Made by a program: the position numbers and the translations under genes
NCBI GenBank assembly: GCA_020637295.1
Contig: JACJWF010000004.1
Location: 186,001-250,000, forward strand
Origin: Acidimicrobiaceae bacterium
GTDB taxonomy: Bacteria > Actinomycetota > Acidimicrobiia > Acidimicrobiales > Ilumatobacteraceae
Direction of reading: 5' to 3'
Length of the DNA stretch: 64,000 nt
Part shown: positions 59,093 through 64,000 of the stretch, piece after piece
Layout of the letters: each line of letters starts with the position of its first letter
Numbering within the stretch: the stretch's first letter is position 1
The notes under the pieces: model-generated
Seen by the model: the letters and a program-made list of their open reading frames with translations, nothing else
Database searches by the model: none
What the model was told of the DNA's origin: nothing

Positions 59093-60451
59093 CTACCCGA
59101 CGCGCCAGCGGTGCTCCTGCTCGCCGAGGTCGGACGCCGGGGGAGCGTCGTGGAGGTACTCCAGCAGCATCGCCCGCCATGGCGCACGGACTTCCAGCTT
59201 GCCGAGGATCGCGCTCACGCCCCACACCACCCGGTCGAGGATGACGAAGCTGGCCGGCATGTTGAGCCGTTCGATGACCTCGGCGTGCGGGCCCTTGACG
59301 TCGATGATCGTCGCCATGGCGTCCTTGACGAACGATCGGGTGAACGTGAACTCGTCGGTGAGATAGGGAACGTAGGGTGCGCTGACGTAGTCGAACACCC
59401 GCTGCGGAGCCAGGCCGTGCCCTGCGTGCAGGAAGCCGACGTGCTCCATCGCAGCCACCAGGCGCTCCGGGTCGCGGTGGACCACGATGGCCTCCAGGCT
59501 GGGCAGCAGCTCCTGCCACTCGCCCGCCGACCACCGCTTCACCAGGCCGAAGTCGAGGAAGGTGACCTCGCCGTCGGCGGTGAACCGGTAGTTGCCCGGG
59601 TGGGGGTCGCCGTTGAACGCGCCGTGGAGGTGGACGGCGTGCTGGGCGAACCGCCAGATGCTCTCGCCGGCGCGGCGCTTCGCCGCGGGGGTCGCGGCCG
59701 CCTGGAACTCGGCGAAGCCGATGCCCTCCACCCATTCGGTGGTGAGCACGCGGTGAGCGCTGTGCGCGGTGTCCACCACCGGGATGTGCACGAACGGATG
59801 ACCGGCGAAGGCGGTGGCGAACTCGCGCAGGTTGGCGGCCTCCAACCGGTAGTCCAGCTCGTCGCCCATGCGGGCCCGCAGCTCGTCCACGAGGGCCTTG
59901 GTGTCCAGGCCCTTCAGGGCGAACGCGCCAACCAGCCGGTACAGCCCCTCGGCGTTGGCGAGGTCGGCCTCGATCGCGTCACCCACGCCGGGGTACTGCA
60001 CCTTCACGGCAACTCGGCGGCCGTCGCGGGTGACGGCACGGTGCACCTGGCCCACGCTGGCGGCGGCCACGGGCGTACGTTCCCAGTCCAGGAACACCTT
60101 CTCCGGTGGGGCACCCAGTTCCTGGCGGACCACGGCCTCGGCCGCCTCCGGCGCCATGGGCGGGGCGTCGGCCTGCAGTGCGGAGAGCGCCCGCTGGGCG
60201 TCGTCCGGCAGGGCCTCCATGATGAAGCTCAGCAGCTGCCCGAACTTCATCAACGCGCCCTTCATGTTGCCCAACTCGCGGGCGACGTCCTCCGAGGTGC
60301 GCAGGGCGAACGACTGGTCCAGCTCGGCCTTGCGCTCGTGGCCGCGGGTGGCCAGGCGGCGGGCACGATGCCACACGTAGCGCACGCCGTTGCGGGCGGT
60401 GAGCCGCCACACCCGGGCGGTGCGGGTGAGCCGGACGAACCGCCGGTTCAC
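59093..60451 (-). CDS. ABC1/UbiB-family atypical kinase
   Basis: 452 residues. KxGQ motif in GALMKFGQLLSFIMEALPDD, Ala-rich loop VAAASVGQVHRAVT, VAVKVQYPGV, HGAFNGDPHPGNYRF and VTFLDFGLVKRW are the UbiB signature blocks. These act as ATPases or lipid-linked kinases in quinone or lipid metabolism. GTG 60451 is the start. It is 35 bases upstream of the ferritin-like gene on the same strand, so co-transcription is possible. Confidence 0.93.
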   Translation of the reverse strand: MNRRFVRLTRTARVWRLTARNGVRYVWHRARRLATRGHERKAELDQSFALRTSEDVARELGNMKGALMKFGQLLSFIMEALPDDAQRALSALQADAPPMAPEAAEAVVRQELGAPPEKVFLDWERTPVAAASVGQVHRAVTRDGRRVAVKVQYPGVGDAIEADLANAEGLYRLVGAFALKGLDTKALVDELRARMGDELDYRLEAANLREFATAFAGHPFVHIPVVDTAHSAHRVLTTEWVEGIGFAEFQAAATPAAKRRAGESIWRFAQHAVHLHGAFNGDPHPGNYRFTADGEVTFLDFGLVKRWSAGEWQELLPSLEAIVVHRDPERLVAAMEHVGFLHAGHGLAPQRVFDYVSAPYVPYLTDEFTFTRSFVKDAMATIIDVKGPHAEVIERLNMPASFVILDRVVWGVSAILGKLEVRAPWRAMLLEYLHDAPPASDLGEQEHRWRVG

Positions 60452-60455
60452 CCGG

Positions 60456-60656
60456 TCACTCCGGGGCGCGGCGGGCGGTGGGGTGGTCGGCCAGGTGGCT
60501 GTCGGGGATCGGCGCGCCGGTGACTTCGTCGGTCCAGTACGTGCCGGCATCAAGGCGGGCCAACGCGGCCTCCACGCCCGCCAGGTCGCGCTCGATGCGG
60601 TCCAGGTCCGGGGCGGGGGAGGCGGTGTCCGCGGATTGGGTGGCCGGGTCGCTCAT
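60456..60656 (-). CDS. Short DksA/TraR-like protein lacking zinc cysteines
   Basis: 66 residues. LDRIERDLAGVEAALARLDA then GTYWTDEVTGAPIPDSHLAD and HPTARRAPE follow the C-terminal frame of TraR/DksA-type proteins, but the zinc Cys positions are Thr, Val/Gly and others, so metal binding is absent. TAGCCT lies eight bases before ATG 60656. It overlaps nothing and sits four bases before the UbiB start region. Confidence 0.7.
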   Translation of the reverse strand: MSDPATQSADTASPAPDLDRIERDLAGVEAALARLDAGTYWTDEVTGAPIPDSHLADHPTARRAPE

Positions 60657-60664
60657 CGGCGGCC

Positions 60665-60670
60665 AGGCTA
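60665..60670 (-). promoter_or_regulatory. -10 box TAGCCT for the TraR-like gene (leaderless)
   Basis: Eight bases before ATG 60656; no ribosome site. Confidence 0.45.
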
Positions 60671-60732
60671 GCGACAGATGACGGTCCGGTGAACGGGACC
60701 AACGTCCGTGTGCGGGCCGGAACCTCGTGTCG

Positions 60733-60738
60733 TAGGGT
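60733..60738 (+). promoter_or_regulatory. -10 box TAGGGT for the sugar ABC operon (leaderless)
   Basis: Six bases before GTG 60745; the 88-base divergent gap to the TraR-like gene holds both promoters. Confidence 0.5.
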
Positions 60739-60744
60739 TCGGTC

Positions 60745-61788
60745 GTGGCGCAGGTCCGGCTGGAACACATCACCAAGGTCTTCGGCGACGGAGCGGAGGC
60801 CGCCACGGCGGTCGACGACGTGTCGCTGGAGATCCCCGACCACGAGTTCATGATCCTGCTCGGGCCGTCCGGGTGCGGCAAGAGCACCCTGCTGCGCATG
60901 GTGGCCGGCCTGGAGGACCCCACCGAGGGCGACGTGTTCATCGACGACGTGAGGGTCAACGATGTGGAGCCGAAGCTGCGCGACGTGGCGATGGTGTTCC
61001 AGTCCTACGCCCTGTACCCGCACAAGACGGTGGCCCGGAACATCGAGTTCCCGCTGAAGGTGCGGGGCATCGGCAAGGCCGAGCGGGCGGCCGAGGCACA
61101 GCGGGCCGCCGAGGTGCTGGGCCTCGGCCCGTACCTCGGGCGCAAGCCGGGCCAGCTCAGTGGCGGCCAGCGCCAGCGGGTTGCCCTCGCCCGGGCGATC
61201 GTGCGCCGGCCCGCCGTGTTTCTGATGGACGAGCCGCTCAGCAACCTGGACGCCAAGCTGCGTGGCGACACCCGGGCCGAACTGGTGGACCTCCACCGCC
61301 GCCTGGACAGCACGTTCCTCTACGTCACCCACGACCAGGTGGAGGCGATGACGATGGGCACCCGCGTCGCCGTCATCAACCAGGGCCGTCTGGAGCAGGT
61401 GGGTGCCCCGCAGGAGGTCTACGACCGGCCGGCGTCGGTGTTCGTCGCCCAGTTCATCGGCACCCCGCCGATGAACATCATCCCCGGCGGCCTGCTGGGC
61501 GACGGGTCCGTGCGGCTCGGCGTACGGCCGGAGCACCTGCGGCTGGACACCGGCGATGGTGCCACCGGCGCGGGCGGTGGCCGGGTGCAGGCCACTGTGC
61601 GGCAGGTGGAGCACCTCGGTCACGAGGTGCTGGTGCTGGCCCACGGCAACGGCGACGACGGGCTGGCCCTCACCGCCCGCCTGCCGCCGGAGCCTGGCCT
61701 GCCGGGTGCCGGCGACGTCGTGGAGTTCGCCTTCGCCGACCGGCACGTGCACCGCTTCGACGCGGCCAGCGGGGAGCGCCTGCCGTGA
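60745..61788 (+). CDS. Carbohydrate ABC transporter ATPase (MsmK/UgpC type)
   Basis: 347 residues. Walker A GPSGCGKSTLLRMVAGLEDP, signature LSGGQRQRVALARAI, Walker B PAVFLMDEPLSNLDAK, switch His in YVTHDQVEAMTMG, and a C-terminal OB regulatory domain (GVRPEHLRL). It energises the importer made by the next three genes. GTG 60745 is leaderless. It overlaps the permease gene by four bases. Confidence 0.95.
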   Translation: MAQVRLEHITKVFGDGAEAATAVDDVSLEIPDHEFMILLGPSGCGKSTLLRMVAGLEDPTEGDVFIDDVRVNDVEPKLRDVAMVFQSYALYPHKTVARNIEFPLKVRGIGKAERAAEAQRAAEVLGLGPYLGRKPGQLSGGQRQRVALARAIVRRPAVFLMDEPLSNLDAKLRGDTRAELVDLHRRLDSTFLYVTHDQVEAMTMGTRVAVINQGRLEQVGAPQEVYDRPASVFVAQFIGTPPMNIIPGGLLGDGSVRLGVRPEHLRLDTGDGATGAGGGRVQATVRQVEHLGHEVLVLAHGNGDDGLALTARLPPEPGLPGAGDVVEFAFADRHVHRFDAASGERLP

Positions 61789-62681
61789 AGCGCCGCCTGC
61801 GCGACGTGCCGCCGGCGCTCGCCATGCTGGTGCCGTCCATGGCGTTGCTCGCGGTGTGGACCGTGTACCCGCTGGTGATGGCGTTCATCAACGGCACGAA
61901 GAGCTGCGATTCCACCGGCCGGCGGTGCAACGACGTCGGCTGGCAGCAGTTCAGCAATGTGTGGCAGAGCAGGGAGTTCCAGCACGCGCTCGGCGTGTCG
62001 CTGAAGCTGGCAGCGATGACCGTGCCCGCCGGGCTGATCCTCGGCGTCGGCCTGGCGGTCCTCGCGGACAAGCACCTGCGGGGCATCGGCTTCTTCCGCA
62101 CCGCGTTCAGCAGCACCGTCGCCACCAGCGTCGCAGTGGCCAGCCTGGTGTGGTTCGTGCTGCTGCAGCCGGAGATCGGTGTGCTCAGCGACCTGTTCCA
62201 CGAATGGATCCCGTCGCTGAAGCAGCCCGGCCTGCTGCGCGACCCGGGCACCGCGCTGCCGGCAGTGGCGCTCAGCAGCGTGTGGGCAGGGCTGGGCTTC
62301 ACGTTCATCGTCATCACTGCCGGCCTGCAGGGCATCCCCCGCGACCTCTACGAGAGTGCGTACGTGGACGGGGCGGGCAGTTGGCGGCGGTTCACCAACG
62401 TCACCCTGCCGATGCTGTCGCCGTCGATCCTGTTCATCACGGTGGTCCTGACCACCCGTGCCCTGCAGACCTACGCCGAGGTCAGTCTGCTCACCGGCGG
62501 TGGCCCCAACCCGGAGAAGAGCACCACCACCATCCCGTACCTCATCTACGGGCGCAACTCGGTGATCCAGAACAACCTCGGGCTGAAGTCGGCGGCGGCC
62601 GTGCTGCTCTTCGTCATCAGCCTGGTCTTCGCCATCGTCCAGTTCCGTGGCTTCGAGAAGCGGGTGCAGTATGCGCGCTGA
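61785..62681 (+). CDS. Carbohydrate ABC transporter permease (UgpA/MalF type)
   Basis: 298 residues with six membrane helices. EAA-type loop ESAYVDGAGSWRRFTNVTLP contacts the ATPase. LVWFVLLQPEIGVLSDLFHE is an outer loop. Starts at GTG 61785 in GTGA overlap with the ATPase stop, and overlaps the second permease by 11 bases. One of two unlike permeases, as usual for sugar importers. Confidence 0.93.
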   Translation: MKRRLRDVPPALAMLVPSMALLAVWTVYPLVMAFINGTKSCDSTGRRCNDVGWQQFSNVWQSREFQHALGVSLKLAAMTVPAGLILGVGLAVLADKHLRGIGFFRTAFSSTVATSVAVASLVWFVLLQPEIGVLSDLFHEWIPSLKQPGLLRDPGTALPAVALSSVWAGLGFTFIVITAGLQGIPRDLYESAYVDGAGSWRRFTNVTLPMLSPSILFITVVLTTRALQTYAEVSLLTGGGPNPEKSTTTIPYLIYGRNSVIQNNLGLKSAAAVLLFVISLVFAIVQFRGFEKRVQYAR

Positions 62682-63507
62682 TCGCCCCCGTGGCTGGCGC
62701 CTGGTCGGCCGGTACACCGTGCTCGGTGTGGTGGCGGCGGTCGTGCTGTTCCCGATCTACGCCGTGCTGCTGCAGGCGCTGAAGTCCGGGCCGGACGCGC
62801 TGGACCACCCGTCGTCGCTGCTGCCCACCCACCTCACGCTGGACACCATCACCACGGCGTGGACGGATGGCAACCTCGGCCGGATGATGCTCAACAGCAT
62901 GCTGGTCTCGTTGCTGGTCACGGCCGGCGTGATGCTGACCAGCCTGCTGTCGGCCTACGCCTTCGCCTTCCTCCGCTTCCCGGGCCGCGGGGTGCTGTTC
63001 GTGTTCTTCGTGGCGACGATGCTGGTGCCGGCGGAGGTCACCGTGGTGATCAACCGGCGCACTGCCGACAGCCTGGGCTGGCTGAACAGCTATCAGGGCC
63101 TGGTGGTGCCGGCGCTGGCGTCCACCTTCGGCATGCTGCTCGTCCGCCAGATGTTCCTCACCCTGCCGAAGGAACTGCACGAGGCCGCGTCGCTGGACGG
63201 CGTGGGCCACCTGCGCTTCCTGTGGGAGGTGGCCGCTCCGCTCAGCCGGCCGACGCTCGGCGCGCTGGGCCTGTTCACCTTCCTCGGCACCTGGAACGCT
63301 TACCTGTGGCCGTCGCAGGTGATCACCGACGAGGCCCACAAGACCATCCAGATCGGCCTGGAAGACCTCAAGACCCCCGGCGACATCAGTCGCTTCAACC
63401 TGATCACAGGAGGACTCGTGATCGCAGCACTCCCCATCTTCGTCATGCTCGTCCTGTTCCAGCGCCAGCTCGTCCGCGGGCTCACGGCGGGGGCGGTGAA
63501 GGGCTGA
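62671..63507 (+). CDS. Carbohydrate ABC transporter permease (UgpE/MalG type)
   Basis: 278 residues with six membrane helices. EAA loop HEAASLDGVGHLRFLWEVAA and the MalG-like FTFLGTWNAYLWPSQVITDE are present. ATG 62671 lies inside the end of the first permease gene; its stop overlaps the binding-protein start by one base (TGATG). Confidence 0.93.
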   Translation: MRADRPRGWRLVGRYTVLGVVAAVVLFPIYAVLLQALKSGPDALDHPSSLLPTHLTLDTITTAWTDGNLGRMMLNSMLVSLLVTAGVMLTSLLSAYAFAFLRFPGRGVLFVFFVATMLVPAEVTVVINRRTADSLGWLNSYQGLVVPALASTFGMLLVRQMFLTLPKELHEAASLDGVGHLRFLWEVAAPLSRPTLGALGLFTFLGTWNAYLWPSQVITDEAHKTIQIGLEDLKTPGDISRFNLITGGLVIAALPIFVMLVLFQRQLVRGLTAGAVKG

Positions 63508-64000
63508 TGCGCCGTTCATCTCGCACCCCGTTCCTCGTGGTCGCTGCTGCCGGCCTGTTCGTCGCCGCGTGCAGCGGTGGCGACAGCATCACCGACACCG
63601 GGGCCACCAACCCGCCGCAGACCACCACCGCCGACGGCTCCACCCCGGTGGAAACGCTGGCGCCCACCACCTCGGTCGCCCCGGACACCTTGCCGGACTG
63701 CCCCACCAGCGCACTCGCCGACGCCGCCGGCACCGTCGAGCTGACGTTCTGGCACGGCATGACCGGCCCCCTCGGCGAGGAGCTGGACTCGCTGGCCGCG
63801 GCCTACAACGCGTCGCAGGATGCGGTGAAGGTCAACCTGATCTCCGGCAGCTACGAGGAGACGTACGACAAGTACCTCAACTCCAGCCAGTCCAGCCGAC
63901 CGGACATGGTGCAGCTGCCCGAGTACACGGTGCAGGGCATCGTGGACACGGAGAGCGTGGTGCCGGTCGGCAAGTGCATCGACGACGCCGGCTTCGACCT
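63507..64000 (+). CDS. Sugar ABC transporter substrate-binding lipoprotein, 3' end missing
   Basis: 164 residues are visible. Signal peptide with lipobox VAAC, a Thr/Pro-rich linker to about residue 67, then VELTFWHGMTGPLGEELDSL and YNASQDAVKVNLISGSYEET, the start of a family 1 solute-binding protein of the UgpB type. The window ends inside the gene. The sugar (glycerol 3-phosphate or an oligosaccharide) cannot be told. Confidence 0.92.
   Translation, partial: MRRSSRTPFLVVAAAGLFVAACSGGDSITDTGATNPPQTTTADGSTPVETLAPTTSVAPDTLPDCPTSALADAAGTVELTFWHGMTGPLGEELDSLAAAYNASQDAVKVNLISGSYEETYDKYLNSSQSSRPDMVQLPEYTVQGIVDTESVVPVGKCIDDAGFD

Noticed and set aside
1..64000. Insertion sequence, prophage or integrated element
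   Set aside because: I found no transposase, integrase or phage structural gene, and no terminal or target-site repeats. No direct repeat of the selC 3' end was noticed downstream.

Overview
The window is a gene-dense, high-GC actinobacterial chromosome segment. GTG starts are frequent, neighbouring genes often overlap by 1-4 bases, and many genes have a TANNNT box 6-9 bases before the start codon and no Shine-Dalgarno, which is the signature of leaderless transcription. A coiled-coil Tat-exported surface protein, an LPXTG-type wall protein, a split tad locus, WS/DGAT and acyl-CoA dehydrogenases, and a SigK/RskA pair point to Actinomycetota, perhaps Acidimicrobiia (an inference from gene content only). 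I see no insertion sequence, prophage or CRISPR array; this reads as core chromosome.

Layout. 1-5 kb: nitronate monooxygenase (partial), WS/DGAT acyltransferase, and a YgeW carbamoyltransferase with a YgeY hydrolase. 5-7.6 kb: a complete AmmeMemoRadiSam operon. 7.7-14.4 kb: a lipoprotein, a MacA/MacB-like ABC system whose adaptor carries peptidoglycan-binding and Calx-beta domains, then ApbE, a small membrane protein and a LysM protein. 14.4-19.5 kb: a sugar-isomerase-like protein and a metal ABC importer coupled to a DJ-1/PfpI protein. 19.6-24.4 kb: a DUF58-transglutaminase fusion, MoxR and a secreted protein. 24.4-28.3 kb: macro domain, PPOX and VOC proteins, an FMN-riboswitch operon ribE-ribB-ribH, and an EVE protein. 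28.3-32.1 kb: divergent glgA and glgC-patatin. 32.2-39.3 kb: SigK/RskA, two acyl-CoA dehydrogenases, superoxide dismutase and the LPXTG-type protein. 39.3-43.9 kb: STAS protein and the tad genes. 43.9-49.2 kb: CYTH-CHAD protein, D-2-hydroxyacid dehydrogenase, the selenocysteine tRNA gene selC, and a membrane-protein/HTH pair. 49.2-55.9 kb: assorted enzymes, a principal-type sigma factor, a BI-1 protein, an epoxide-hydrolase-like protein and a Tat-exported protein. 55.9-60.7 kb: a coupled run of two ferritin-like proteins, one unknown and two GNATs, next to a UbiB kinase. 60.7-64 kb: a carbohydrate ABC importer, cut by the window edge.

How the parts relate. Storage and lipid metabolism are well represented: WS/DGAT for neutral lipid, GlgA/GlgC for glycogen, acyl-CoA dehydrogenases and enoyl-CoA hydratase for acyl-CoA turnover. 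Cell-envelope genes (transglutaminase fusion, LysM, LPXTG, Tad, peptidoglycan-binding adaptor) form a second theme. Flavin supply (riboswitch-controlled rib genes), flavin transfer (ApbE) and flavoenzymes form a third. The most unusual items are the Calx-beta adaptor, the DUF58-TgpA fusion, apparent CTG starts that overlap upstream stop codons, TAG stop codons that double as -10 boxes, the coupled ferritin-like/GNAT cluster, and selC in the same genome as the selenium-linked YgeW/YgeY pair.
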